From: Mycolicibacterium novocastrense
GTDB taxonomy: Bacteria > Actinomycetota > Actinomycetes > Mycobacteriales > Mycobacteriaceae
Assembly (NCBI RefSeq): GCF_001570485.1
Contig: NZ_BCTA01000086.1
Span: 16,519-80,518 of the forward strand
Length of the DNA stretch: 64,000 bases
Direction of reading: 5' to 3'
Below, piece by piece: positions 16,017-25,471 of this stretch (the stretch's first letter is position 1; the number at the start of each line of letters is the position of its first letter). The position numbers were made by a program, and so were the translations under genes. A model generated the notes under the pieces. That model was not told the origin of the DNA and searched no databases. It was given only the letters and a program-made list of their open reading frames with translations.

Positions 16017-17225
16017 GTGACCGCGACCGACGTGGCAGCCGCCGAACGCGTGAATGCCCAGGAGAGCGACGACGCCCAGCGCCCGTGGTGGCCGCTGCGC
16101 ACCCGAATCGCGTTTCGCTTCTGCCTCGTCTATTTCGGCCTGTTCTGCCTGTGGTTCATCCAATTCACGTTGGCGTTCGTCGGATTCGTCGGGCAGTGGC
16201 TGCCGGATCACGGGGTCTTGTGGCAATGGATCACGCTCGGGCCCCTCGCGCGGTGGGTCGGTGCTCGACCGCCGTCGTGCCTCGTACCCGCGATTGAGCG
16301 CCTGGTTCTTCGTGTTCTTGCGCATGTTCCTCGGCGCCCAGATGTTGCTCTACGGGTTCGCCAAGGTGATTCCGATCCAGATGCCGGCGCCGCCGCTGTC
16401 GGCGTTGTTGCGGCCCTACGGCGACTTCAGCCCGGTCTCGGTGCTGTGGCTGCAGGTGGGTAGCTCCTACCCCTACGAGATCTTGTTGGGCTCTGCCGAG
16501 GTCCTCGCCGGGACGCTGCTGTTCGTGCCGCGCACCGCGACGCTCGGCGCCTTGCTGAGCCTGCTGGGTATGGGGCAGGTCTTCGTCCTCAACATGACCT
16601 TCGACGTTCCGGTCAAGATCTTGTCCTTCCATCTGGTGTTGATGAGCCTGGTGCTGCTGGCCCCGCAGGTTCGCGAACTCGCCAATGTGTCGTGCTGCAC
16701 CGCACGCCCGCACCCGTCACGTATCCGCCGCCCTTCGAAACCCCGCGGGCGAACCGGATCGCGACGGCGGTCCAGATCCTGGTGGGCATCGTGGTGTCGG
16801 TCAGTTGTGTGGTGCTGAATTGGCAGGGCTGGCAGACGTACGGCGGCGGACGCGACAAGCACGACGCGTACGGCATCTGGTCGGTCACCGAGTTCCATCT
16901 CGACGGCGCGAAACGCCCACCATTGACCACCGACGAGCAGCGCTGGCAGCGCGTCGTTTTCGACGAGCCGGGATTGGTGACGTATCAGCGCATGGACGGC
17001 GAGTTAGTCTCGGCGCCCGCGGTTTTCGACGACACGGCGGGCACGCTCAATGTGCCCGGCACGGCGACCTTCACCGTCGCGCGGCCCACCCCGGACCATC
17101 TGCGTCTCGACGGGCACCTCGAGGGCAGGCCGGCCGCCATGTCACTGCGGCGCATGGATTTGAACAGCTTCACGTTGCACAGCCGCGGCTTCAACTGGGT
17201 TCAGGACCATGGCTACTTTCGGTGA
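16017..17225 (+). pseudogene. DoxX-family membrane protein, broken by an internal deletion and a frameshift
   Basis: Frame A (from the GTG at 16017) gives TATDVAAAERV and a first membrane segment up to GPLARWVG near 16257. The protein continues in another frame from 16261 (VLDRRRASYPRLSAWFF, then DoxX-like helices FLGAQMLLYGFAKVIPIQMP and LNMTFDVPVKILSFHLVLMSL). After ELANV near 16690 it returns to the first frame (VLHRTPAPVTYPPP to the end at 17225). Intact relatives, as I recall, have about 40 more residues between WVG and LDRRR, so the first lesion looks like a deletion. The second fits loss of one base. Sequencing error cannot be excluded. Confidence 0.7.
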
Positions 17226-17619
17226 CGTCGCCGGCCGGTCGCACGACCGGCAGCCAGTCGGCGATCTCACCGGCGCGTGAGCCCGACATCACCAGCGTTC
17301 CGTTCGCTGCGGCGTCGGCCACGGTGATCAGGCCGGTGGCCAACAGCAGCCAGGTTCGCGGATCGGTCTCGACCACGTTGGGCGGGTTGCCACGCCGGTG
17401 CGCGGGGCCTTCGATGCACTGCACCGCGACGAACGGCGGCACGCGAACCTCCACGCTGGAACCCGGTGCCACCGCCGCGAGCGTGCGCGCCGTCAACCGG
17501 ACCGCCTCGCCGAGTTCGGTGCGCGACGGTGCCGCATGCGAGTCGTCGCGCAGCCATTCGGCCAGCGCCGCCACCGCGGCGCGGGTCTTCGCCGGATCGG
17601 CTGTATGACGGGCGGCCAT
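17191..17619 (-). CDS. Sterol-carrier-like (SCP2-type) protein, Rv0807 family
   Basis: 142 residues. Helical N-terminal third (TRAAVAALAEWLRDDSHAAPSRTELGEAVRLTARTLA), then the SCP-like core SSVEVRVPPFVAVQCIEGPAHRRGNPPNVVETDPRTWLLLATGLITVADA. This family is conserved beside purF in mycobacteria and binds hydrophobic ligands by homology; the ligand is unknown. Its 3' end overlaps the 3' end of the broken DoxX-family gene (convergent). It diverges from the orphan mce gene with only 16 nt between the starts, so the two promoters must overlap the coding regions. Confidence 0.8.
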   Translation of the reverse strand: MAARHTADPAKTRAAVAALAEWLRDDSHAAPSRTELGEAVRLTARTLAAVAPGSSVEVRVPPFVAVQCIEGPAHRRGNPPNVVETDPRTWLLLATGLITVADAAANGTLVMSGSRAGEIADWLPVVRPAGDVTESSHGPEPS

Positions 17620-17635
17620 AACCTACTGTCTCAAA

Positions 17636-18844
17636 GTGTTTGTCGACCGTCACAAGCCGCCGTACAAGGTGGCCGGTGCGGTGCTGCTGATTGTCGCCAC
17701 GGCTGCGGCAAGCCTGCTCTACCTCCAGTTTCGCGGCGACCTGAGCCGCAAAGCGCAACTGACCGTGGTGTCGCCGCGCGCGGGCCTGGTGGTCGAACGG
17801 GGAGCCAAGGTGACCTACAACGGTGTCGAGATCGGCCGGGTCAGCGCGATCTCCCATGTCGACGACACCGCCGGGAAGCCCGCGCAATTGTCGTTGGAGG
17901 TCAATCCGCGCTACCTGGAACGGATTCCGGCGAACGTGACGGCCGAGATTCGGGCCACCACCGTGTTCGGCAACAAGTACATCTCGCTGGAGTCACCCAA
18001 CGTCGCTTCTCCACAACATATCTCGGCCGACGCCGTGATCGAGGCATCCGCGGTGACCACCGAGTTCAACACGGTTTTCGAGACGGTCATCGCACTGGCC
18101 GAGAAGGTGGACCCGATCAAGCTGAACCAGACGTTGGCGGCGACCGCGGAGGCGCTCAGCGGCCTCGGCGGCGACGGTTTCGGTGAATCGCTGCTGAACG
18201 GCGACCGGATCCTCGCCGACCTCAACGCACGGATGCCGGTCATCCGCACGGACACTCGCCTGCTGGCCGATCTCGCCGAGGTCTACGCCGACGCGTCGGT
18301 GGACCTGTGGGACGGGCTGCGGGACGCCGCGACGTCGGCGCGCACGTTCGTCGAGCATCGCACCGACGTCGATACCGCGCTGATGGCCGCGCTCGGTTTC
18401 GCCGACGTGGCCGCCGACACCATCGAACGCGGCGGCCCTTATCTCGTGCGAGGCGCCGCGGATCTGGTGCCGACGGCGGAGTTGTTCGACTACCACAGCC
18501 CCGCGATCCTGTGCTCGATCCGCAAGTACGCCGAAGTGCAGCCTCGGGTGGCGAAGACGTTGGGCGGCAACGGGTATTCATTGACCGGTGGCGGTGGCGT
18601 CCTCGCCGGCGCCGGCAACCCGTACATCTATCCGGACAACCTTCCACGGGTCAACGCCACAGGCGGGCCGGAAGGTCGCCCGGGCTGCTGGCAGGACATC
18701 ACCCGTGACCTGTACCCGACGCCGTACCTGGTGATGGACACCGGCGCCAGCATCGCGCCGTACAACCACATCGAGCTCGGCCAGCCGATGTTCATCGAGT
18801 ATGTGTGGGGCCGCCAGATCGGCGAATTGACCATCAACCCTTGA
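17636..18844 (+). CDS. Orphan MCE-family protein
   Basis: 402 residues. One N-terminal transmembrane helix (AGAVLLIVATAAASLLYLQF), then the MCE/MlaD domain (LTVVSPRAGLVVERGAKVTYNGVEIGRVSAI ... ATTVFGNKYISLESP), then a helical stretch and a C-terminal region typical of Mce A-type proteins (TDVDTALMAALGFADVAADTIERGGPYLVR). MCE proteins form lipid-transfer tubes across the envelope, normally encoded six in a row with yrbEAB; none are here. It could donate a subunit to a complex encoded elsewhere. GTG start at 17636, without a strong ribosome-binding site. Confidence 0.87.
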   Translation: MFVDRHKPPYKVAGAVLLIVATAAASLLYLQFRGDLSRKAQLTVVSPRAGLVVERGAKVTYNGVEIGRVSAISHVDDTAGKPAQLSLEVNPRYLERIPANVTAEIRATTVFGNKYISLESPNVASPQHISADAVIEASAVTTEFNTVFETVIALAEKVDPIKLNQTLAATAEALSGLGGDGFGESLLNGDRILADLNARMPVIRTDTRLLADLAEVYADASVDLWDGLRDAATSARTFVEHRTDVDTALMAALGFADVAADTIERGGPYLVRGAADLVPTAELFDYHSPAILCSIRKYAEVQPRVAKTLGGNGYSLTGGGGVLAGAGNPYIYPDNLPRVNATGGPEGRPGCWQDITRDLYPTPYLVMDTGASIAPYNHIELGQPMFIEYVWGRQIGELTINP

Positions 18845-18848
18845 GAAA

Positions 18849-19640
18849 TCAGTCGGGGAATCCGAACAGTCTCACCACGCCGTGGTCGCGCCCGGCGGTG
18901 TAGCCGCCGTCGACCGCGATCGCCTGACCGGTGACGAACGACGCATCGGGTGAGACGAGAAACGCTGCGACCGACGCGATCTCGTCGGGGTGCCCCCGCC
19001 TCTGCAGCGCATGCTCTTCGGTGATGGACTGCAGTGGTCCCTCCATGCCCTCGAGGCCCATCACGCTTTCCAGCATCGGGGTGTCGATGAAACCGGGGCA
19101 AATGGCGTTCGCGCGAATACCGCTGGGGCCGTAGTCGAGTGCGATGTTCTTGGTCAGGATCACGACGCCCCCCTTGGCGGCGTTGTAACTGCTGCCGCCT
19201 GCCGTCCCCTCCAACCCTTCAACGCTGGCCAAGGTGACGATCGATCCGCGCTCACCGCCCACCCGCGGTTGTTCGATCATCTTCGCCAGGGCGGCCTTGG
19301 CCACCAGGAACGTCCCGGTGAGGTTGACCGCGATGACGCGGTCCCATTCGGCGCGGTCGAGCAGGTGTACCGGCCCGCCACCGGCCACCCCCGCGGCGTG
19401 CACGACCCCGTCCAGGCGACCCCCGACCGCGGCGAAGACGCCGCCGATCGCACGCTCGTCGGTGACGTCGGCGCCGACGAACTCGAAGCCGTCGCCCAGG
19501 TTCTCGCAGGGCTCGGCCACATCGGTACCGATGACGGTGCCGCCCTCGGCGAGCAGGCGTCTCGCGGTGGCCAGGCCGATGCCCGACGCCGCACCGGTCA
19601 CGACGAAGGTCCGCGACCGGGCCCGCCCCGATGTGCTCAT
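18849..19640 (-). CDS. Short-chain dehydrogenase/reductase
   Basis: 263-residue classical SDR. Cofactor motif TGAASGIG, Asp after beta-2 (GTDVAEP) suggesting NAD preference, HAAGVAGGG, catalytic Ser in TLASVEG and Y-N-A-A-K. The C-terminal DGGYTAG motif is present. ATG at 19640 overlaps the stop of the CAAX-protease gene (ATGA), making a three-gene unit with that gene and the membrane hydrolase. Substrate unknown. Confidence 0.88.
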   Translation of the reverse strand: MSTSGRARSRTFVVTGAASGIGLATARRLLAEGGTVIGTDVAEPCENLGDGFEFVGADVTDERAIGGVFAAVGGRLDGVVHAAGVAGGGPVHLLDRAEWDRVIAVNLTGTFLVAKAALAKMIEQPRVGGERGSIVTLASVEGLEGTAGGSSYNAAKGGVVILTKNIALDYGPSGIRANAICPGFIDTPMLESVMGLEGMEGPLQSITEEHALQRRGHPDEIASVAAFLVSPDASFVTGQAIAVDGGYTAGRDHGVVRLFGFPD

Positions 19641-20263
19641 GACCGGGACTCTATGCGCCGCTGCACGGCCAGCGCCGCCAATGCCGCGGCTTCGTTGGCG
19701 GCCAAGTGCGCGAGCATCGGCGCCACGACGCTGCCCGACCGAGCGTGCAACCACCCGAACAACCAGCCCGCGACGCCGGTGAACAGGACTGTGCCCAGAA
19801 TCGGGTTGCCGGTGATGCGGGCGTCCATGATGTGCCAGAGACCGAATGCCACCGCCTGCAGCAGCCGCCCGCGCGCGGGCTGGAAAGCGGTCTCGGCGGC
19901 GTTGCCCAACGTCGCGCGGTAGGCGACCTCCTCGGGCCACACGGTGCCGATCGGGATGTTCAGCGCCATCCACCGCACCGGACGGTCCGGCAGTTCCCGG
20001 GCAGCCATTCCGCGCCGCACCGGCGGGATCGCGGTGGCGACGGCGACCCCCAGCCCGATCGGCACGGCCACGGCCAGTCCGTAGCGCAGGCCCGACCACA
20101 ACGCCGGTGGGCGCAACCCCAGCGGTGGACGCGCGAGCGCGTAGACGCCTGCGCCCAGTGCGGCATTCCAGATCGGGTGGAATCGCACCCGGGGCGCGAT
20201 GAAGCTCCACACCACCAGCACGACCGCGATCGCGGCGGCACGAAACTTCCCGGTCTGGACCAC
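19637..20263 (-). CDS. CPBP (CAAX-like) intramembrane metalloprotease
   Basis: 208 residues, several hydrophobic helices. The three CPBP motifs are all present: EEVAYR (EExxxR), FGLWH (FxxxH) and HLAAN (HxxxN), so an active glutamyl/metal intramembrane protease is expected. Orthologous to Rv0804 by position. The GTG at 20263 overlaps the TAG of the upstream hydrolase gene by one base (TAGTG), and the stop overlaps the SDR start. Substrate unknown. Confidence 0.88.
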   Translation of the reverse strand: MVQTGKFRAAAIAVVLVVWSFIAPRVRFHPIWNAALGAGVYALARPPLGLRPPALWSGLRYGLAVAVPIGLGVAVATAIPPVRRGMAARELPDRPVRWMALNIPIGTVWPEEVAYRATLGNAAETAFQPARGRLLQAVAFGLWHIMDARITGNPILGTVLFTGVAGWLFGWLHARSGSVVAPMLAHLAANEAAALAALAVQRRIESRS

Positions 20264-21984
20264 TATTGGGGTCCGCCCTTGGAGTCGGATTCGGCCAGGG
20301 CGGTGCGGATGCGTTCGGTGTCCTCGGGAGTCCACCCCGGCGGCGGCGCCACCGCGGCCCACCCGTCGAGCACGAGGTCGCCGTAGTTGTGGCCGTGGCC
20401 GCCGGGCACCGAACTCGCATTCGTCATATCGGCGGCGACCTGTCCGAAGGTGACGATCGGATACCACCGCATCGATGCGGTGCGGTCGATGCCGGGCGGT
20501 TCGCGCAACCAGTCGGGCCGAGTGGTCAGCAGGTCGGTCGACCACCACACGATCGGATCGGAGGGGTGCTGCAGGAACAACACGCGCGTGCCCTCCCACG
20601 GCGTGGTGGCCACCTTCGCGATCTGCGCGGGATCGGTGGCCTGGGAGAAGCGCACGGTGCGGCCGTTGTCGTACCGCGGTTCGACTTCGGGGGTTCGGGG
20701 ATCACGCCGCTCGGTGATCGCCCTCCACAGCGGGCTGGCGTTCGGCGGGCCCACCCACAACACCGAGGAGAAGCCCATCCGCGAGATGTCGGGGAGCCAG
20801 TCGAACGCACCCTGGCCTGCCATCGAACCGAGGCTCTCCCCGTAGAGCACGAGCTTGGGTCGCCGATCCTCTGGAAGCTGTTCCCAGCGTTGATGAATGG
20901 CGTCGATCATCATGCGCCCGGATTCCATCGACTTCTGCTGGTCGCCGAGGAAGGAGATCCAGCTCGGCAGGAAGGAGTACTGCGAGCCCACCAGGGCGGT
21001 GTCGCCGTTGTACATCATCTCCAGCGACCGGGCGGCCACGGGATTGATCCAACCGGTGCCGGTGGTGGGGACGATCACCAGCAGCTCGCGCTCGAACGCG
21101 CCGGTGCGTTCGAGTTCGCTGAGCAACACCGCCATCCGCTGCTCATCGGTCTCGGCGGTCTGCAGGCCGACGTACACGCGGATCGGCTCTTTGGCGGGCG
21201 TGCCGTTCAGTTCGGTGAGCTCCCGGGCGTCCGGACCGGTCGCGACGAAGTTCCGGCCCTGATAGCCCAGGGTGTCCCAGGCCGCGAACGACTCTGGGCT
21301 GCCGGACTTCTCGGGCTCGATCGGCTGGATCACACCCGCCCGGGTGGTGGTGTTCTGCGGCTGGAACACGCGGTTGGCGCCGGCGAGGAAACCGCGAACC
21401 AGGACACCGTTGATCAGCATGATGGCGAGCACCACGACGATCGCCGTGCCGATGAACAATGCCACCTCGTCGTGCAGATGCCACCGGCGGATGAAGAACC
21501 GGGCCATCGTCTTGATGATGTCGAGCAGCACCCGGGCGGTGGCCACACACACCGCCCCGACGAGCACCGCGAGCACCAGCGTGCGCAGGTATCCGAACGT
21601 CGTGGGACCTTCCATGCCCATCACCGCCGACACCTGGCGCTGCCATGCGGCGGCGGGAATCACCATGAGCACGCTGGCCGCGATCGCCAGCACCACCGTG
21701 ACACTCTCGGCCGCCCACAGCACCGGCTTCGCGGGCGGCCACCAACTGACCCGCCGTAACACGAAGCGGCGCACCATCTTCGCCACAAAGACGCCGATGC
21801 CGTAGCCGATCGCGGCGTTGATGCCGCCGATCAGCCCCGCGAACAACCAGTCCCGGGGTAACAGCGAGGGGGTCAGCGAGAGGCAGAAGAGCAGTGCGCC
21901 GAAGGCGATTCCGACGAAGTCGAGGCGGAGCAGGCGCCACGCCCAGACGTATATGGGGTGTTGTTGTCGGGTGGTCTGGCTCAC
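20263..21984 (-). CDS. Membrane-anchored alpha/beta-hydrolase (Abhydrolase_9 family)
   Basis: 573 residues. The N-terminal half has about six membrane segments (for example FVGIAFGALLFCLSLTPSLL, VTVVLAIAASVLMVIPAA, IGTAIVVVLAIMLINGVLV). The C-terminal half is the hydrolase with the nucleophile elbow LYGESLGSMAGQ, WVGPPNASPLW, a late Asp (HPSDPIVWW) and His (GGHGHNYG). Related mycobacterial membrane proteins exist (Rv1069c type). GTG at 21984 overlaps the purL stop by GTGA, so its translation is coupled to a purine gene although its role is probably lipid or envelope related. Confidence 0.85.
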   Translation of the reverse strand: MSQTTRQQHPIYVWAWRLLRLDFVGIAFGALLFCLSLTPSLLPRDWLFAGLIGGINAAIGYGIGVFVAKMVRRFVLRRVSWWPPAKPVLWAAESVTVVLAIAASVLMVIPAAAWQRQVSAVMGMEGPTTFGYLRTLVLAVLVGAVCVATARVLLDIIKTMARFFIRRWHLHDEVALFIGTAIVVVLAIMLINGVLVRGFLAGANRVFQPQNTTTRAGVIQPIEPEKSGSPESFAAWDTLGYQGRNFVATGPDARELTELNGTPAKEPIRVYVGLQTAETDEQRMAVLLSELERTGAFERELLVIVPTTGTGWINPVAARSLEMMYNGDTALVGSQYSFLPSWISFLGDQQKSMESGRMMIDAIHQRWEQLPEDRRPKLVLYGESLGSMAGQGAFDWLPDISRMGFSSVLWVGPPNASPLWRAITERRDPRTPEVEPRYDNGRTVRFSQATDPAQIAKVATTPWEGTRVLFLQHPSDPIVWWSTDLLTTRPDWLREPPGIDRTASMRWYPIVTFGQVAADMTNASSVPGGHGHNYGDLVLDGWAAVAPPPGWTPEDTERIRTALAESDSKGGPQ

Positions 21985-24299
21985 CCGAACAACCTGGGCA
22001 GCACGCTCTCCGACGTGCTGCGCAGGTCCTCCAAAGTGACGCTGAACTGACCCTGGACCTCGACGGCGGCCCCTCCATCCCCGCCGGCCCCGTCCACCAC
22101 CCCGATACGGGTGGCGGGCAGTCCGCGGGCCTCGCACATCGCGCGGAAGCGGCTCTCCTCGGTGCGCGGCACCGCGACAAGGACCCGACCCGCCGATTCG
22201 GAGAACAACATGACGAACGGGTCGCTGCCCTCGGGAAGCACGATGCGGCAACCGGTCTCACCGCGAAGCGCGGCCTCGACGACGGCCTGGATCAGTCCGC
22301 CCTCGGACAGGTCGTGGGCGGCCGATACCAGCCCGTCGCGGGATGCCGCCGTCAGCACGTCGGCCAGCAGCTTCTCGCGCTCGAGGTCCACCTTAGGCGG
22401 GAGCCCGCCGAGGTGGTCGGCGGTCACCTGCGCCCAGATGGACCCGTCGAACTCGTCGCGGGTGTCACCGAGCAGCATCAGCGTCTCGCCGGGTTCGTCG
22501 CCGAATCCGGTGGGGATACGCCGTTTGACGTCGTCGATCACCCCGAGCACACCGACCACCGGGGTGGGCAGGATCGCGGTAGTGCCGGTCTGGTTGTAGA
22601 AGCTCACGTTGCCGCCGGTGACCGGAATCCCCAGTGCCGCAGCGCCGTCGGCCAGCCCTCGCACGGCCTGGCTGAACTGCCACATGACGCCGGGATCCTC
22701 CGGGGAGCCGAAGTTCAGGCAGTTGGTCACCGCGACCGGTGTTGCGCCGGTGACCGCGACGTTGCGGTACGCCTCGGCCAGTGCCAGTTGCGCGCCGGTG
22801 TAGGGGTCGAGCGCGGTGTAGCGGCCCGACGCGTCGGTCGAGATCGCGATGCCGCGGCCCGTCGCCTCGTCGACCCGCAGCAGGCCGCCGTCGGCGTCCT
22901 CGGCCAGCACGGTGTTGCCGCGCACGTAGCGGTCGTACTGCTCGGTGATGAACGCGCGGCTGCACAGGTGTGGACTGCCAAGCAGCGCAAGCAGAGTCGC
23001 CTTGAGTTCGCCACCGGTCGACGGTCGCGGCAGTTTGGCGGTGGTGTCGGTGTTGAGCGCGTCCTGTGTCTCGGGCCGCTGCACCGGCCGCTCGTATACC
23101 GGGCCCTCGTGCGCGACGGTGCGCGGCGGCACGTCGACGACGGTCTCACCGTGCCAGGTGATCTGCAGGCGATCGCCGTCGGTGACCTCGCCGATGACCG
23201 TGGCCAGCACTTCCCACTTACGGCAGACGGCCATGAACTTGTCGACGTTCTCGGGTGCGACGACCGCGCACATGCGCTCCTGCGACTCGCTCGACAGGAT
23301 CTCGGCCGGCGTCATATTCGCCGCCCGCAACGGCACCGCATCCAGCTCGATGCGCATGCCGCCGTCGCCGGCCGATGCGAGTTCGGATGTGGCGCAGGAC
23401 AATCCGGCTCCGCCGAGGTCCTGAATACCCACCACGAGGTCAGCGGCGTACAACTCCAGGCAGCATTCGATGAGCACCTTCTCCATGAACGGATCGCCCA
23501 CCTGGACGCTGGGCAGCTTCTTGCGTCCGGAGGCCCCGGATTCGTCGCCGCCGAACGTCTCACTGGCCAGCACGCTCACGCCGCCGATGCCGTCCAGCCC
23601 GGTGCGGGCGCCGAACAGGATGATCTTGTTGCCGGTGCCCGACGCGAACGCCAGGTGCAGGTCCTCCTTGCGCAACACCCCCACACACAGCGCGTTGACC
23701 AAGGGGTTACCGCCGTACGACGCGTCGAACACGGTCTCGCCACCGATGTTGGGCAGTCCCAACGAGTTGCCGTAGCCGCCGATACCGCGCACCACCCCGT
23801 CGACGACGCGGCGGGTGTCGGGCGCGTCGGCTGCACCGAAACGCAACTGGTCCATCACCGCGACCGGACGTGCGCCCATGGCCATGATGTCGCGAACAAT
23901 GCCGCCGACACCGGTGGCCGCTCCCTGGTAGGGCTCGATGTAGGACGGGTGGTTGTGCGACTCGACCTTGAAGGTGGCGGCCCAGCCGTCACCGATGTCG
24001 ACGACGCCGGCGTTCTCGCCGATGCCGGCCAGCATCGTCTTGCGCATTTCGTCGGTGGTGGTCTCGCCGAAGTAGCGCAGGTGCACCTTCGACGACTTGT
24101 ACGAACAGTGCTCGCTCCACATGACCGAATACATCGCGAGTTCGGCGTCGGTGGGCCTGCGGCCCAGAATTTCGCGGATCCGCTGATACTCGTCGTCCTT
24201 GAGGCCGAGTTCGCGGAACGGCTGGGGGTGATCGGGAGTGGCGGCGGCTCTGTCGACGGTGTCTACAGTGTTCAAGGCGTGGGTTAGCTCCGACGTCAC
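21981..24299 (-). CDS. purL: FGAM synthase subunit PurL (small type)
   Basis: ATP-dependent amidotransferase subunit converting FGAR to FGAM with PurQ and PurS. 772 residues, the small PurL type that needs separate PurS and PurQ, both encoded here at 28960-29882. Features: MYSVMWSEHCSYKSSK, HNHPSYIEPYQGAATGVGG, IGGETVFDASYGGNP, ISTDASGRYTALDPY and VTGGNVSFYNQT. GTG start at 24299. Followed by the overlapping membrane hydrolase. Confidence 0.97.
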   Translation of the reverse strand: MTSELTHALNTVDTVDRAAATPDHPQPFRELGLKDDEYQRIREILGRRPTDAELAMYSVMWSEHCSYKSSKVHLRYFGETTTDEMRKTMLAGIGENAGVVDIGDGWAATFKVESHNHPSYIEPYQGAATGVGGIVRDIMAMGARPVAVMDQLRFGAADAPDTRRVVDGVVRGIGGYGNSLGLPNIGGETVFDASYGGNPLVNALCVGVLRKEDLHLAFASGTGNKIILFGARTGLDGIGGVSVLASETFGGDESGASGRKKLPSVQVGDPFMEKVLIECCLELYAADLVVGIQDLGGAGLSCATSELASAGDGGMRIELDAVPLRAANMTPAEILSSESQERMCAVVAPENVDKFMAVCRKWEVLATVIGEVTDGDRLQITWHGETVVDVPPRTVAHEGPVYERPVQRPETQDALNTDTTAKLPRPSTGGELKATLLALLGSPHLCSRAFITEQYDRYVRGNTVLAEDADGGLLRVDEATGRGIAISTDASGRYTALDPYTGAQLALAEAYRNVAVTGATPVAVTNCLNFGSPEDPGVMWQFSQAVRGLADGAAALGIPVTGGNVSFYNQTGTTAILPTPVVGVLGVIDDVKRRIPTGFGDEPGETLMLLGDTRDEFDGSIWAQVTADHLGGLPPKVDLEREKLLADVLTAASRDGLVSAAHDLSEGGLIQAVVEAALRGETGCRIVLPEGSDPFVMLFSESAGRVLVAVPRTEESRFRAMCEARGLPATRIGVVDGAGGDGGAAVEVQGQFSVTLEDLRSTSESVLPRLFG

Positions 24300-24344
24300 G
24301 AGGCCATTCTAGGTTGTCCGCCGTCTCGGGCACCCGACACGCGC

Positions 24345-25430
24345 CTAGCCCCAGATTCGCGCGAGCGCGTCGGCCAGGGCACTCGGGTCCTGCGTGTCGG
24401 CGTTGCAGCTCACGGCCACCGACGTGTGGCGGTCTCGATCGATCCGGAAGTCGGTGAGGAAGCCGCCCCAGGACCCGTCATGGCCCAGCGCGCCATCGGC
24501 GTATTCGTAGATGCCGGCGCCGTACCGGTCACCCTCTCCCGTCTCGACCGCCCCGGCCAGCTGGGCGTCGAGCAGTTCGCGGCCGCCGACTTCGCCGGTG
24601 CGGTAGTTGTCCGCCCAGCGCACCAGTTGGCTCGGCGCGGTCTGGATCGAACCATCACCGACCTGCTGCCATGCGGTCCGCGCCGGTGTGTATTCACCGT
24701 CGGCCTCCGTGTAGGGCACCGCGGCGCCGGGGACCGGGCCGGCGGGGTCAAGGACCATGGCCAGCTCGAGCGGCCAGAAGATCCGCTCGGACAGGAACGC
24801 CGAGAGCGGTTGTCGTGCGGCCCGTTCGACGATCTCGGCCAGCAGCACGTAGTTCGAGTTCGAGTACTCGAACGCCGTGCCTGGCTCGAAGTCGAGTTCG
24901 GTCACGGACCCCAATACCCTCAGGGCGTCGGCGTTGGTGGTGCGGTCGGTCAACGCGAAGCCGGCGTCTTCGAGTAGCCCGATGTAGTCGGGAATCCCGC
25001 TGGTCTGATGCATCAGCTGCCCGATGGTGACCGTGCCGGCCCACGGCGGAAGCCCGGCAACGTGCATTGCCAAAGTGTCGTCGAGCGCGAGCTGCTGTCG
25101 GCCGGCCAGCAGCAGGATCGCGGTCGCCGTGAACTGTTTGGACACCGAGGCGATGTCGAACGCGGTGTCGGTGCTGATCTGGGCGCCGGTGGCGACGTCA
25201 GCGAGGCCGCGGGCTCCGACCCAGACCACGGCGCCGTCGACGCCCACCGCCGCCGAGCACCCCGGAGAGCCGGATGCGACGACGTCGACCAGCAAGTTCT
25301 GGCTGCGGACGGGGCGATCGTCGGATTCGACCGCTGTCTCGACCGGGGGCGCGGGGGCTTCGGCTGCGCAGGCGCTGATCAGCAGCGCGGCGGCAAGGGC
25401 CGCCGTCACCGCACGGACCGGTCGAGTCAC
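24345..25430 (-). CDS. Beta-lactamase-like serine hydrolase lipoprotein
   Basis: 361 residues. Lipobox ISACAAE after a short signal. The serine-hydrolase (beta-lactamase family, PF00144-type) motifs are SVSK (SxxK nucleophile and base), YSN (YxN) and HDG near the C-terminus (LGHDGSWGG). Likely a surface esterase or D-amino-acid-containing peptidase rather than an antibiotic-inactivating enzyme. GTG at 25430 gives a good positively charged signal start (MTRPVR). Downstream purL is 45 nt away on the same strand. Confidence 0.85.
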   Translation of the reverse strand: MTRPVRAVTAALAAALLISACAAEAPAPPVETAVESDDRPVRSQNLLVDVVASGSPGCSAAVGVDGAVVWVGARGLADVATGAQISTDTAFDIASVSKQFTATAILLLAGRQQLALDDTLAMHVAGLPPWAGTVTIGQLMHQTSGIPDYIGLLEDAGFALTDRTTNADALRVLGSVTELDFEPGTAFEYSNSNYVLLAEIVERAARQPLSAFLSERIFWPLELAMVLDPAGPVPGAAVPYTEADGEYTPARTAWQQVGDGSIQTAPSQLVRWADNYRTGEVGGRELLDAQLAGAVETGEGDRYGAGIYEYADGALGHDGSWGGFLTDFRIDRDRHTSVAVSCNADTQDPSALADALARIWG

Positions 25431-25471
25431 AGGATCGACGGTAAGACGGTGCGCTCGGTTTCACACCCGTT

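Noticed and set aside
21894..24287. A 797-codon open frame on the plus strand
   Set aside because: It is antisense to purL; high GC gives long shadow frames, the composition is Arg/His/Gln-rich and no domain is seen.
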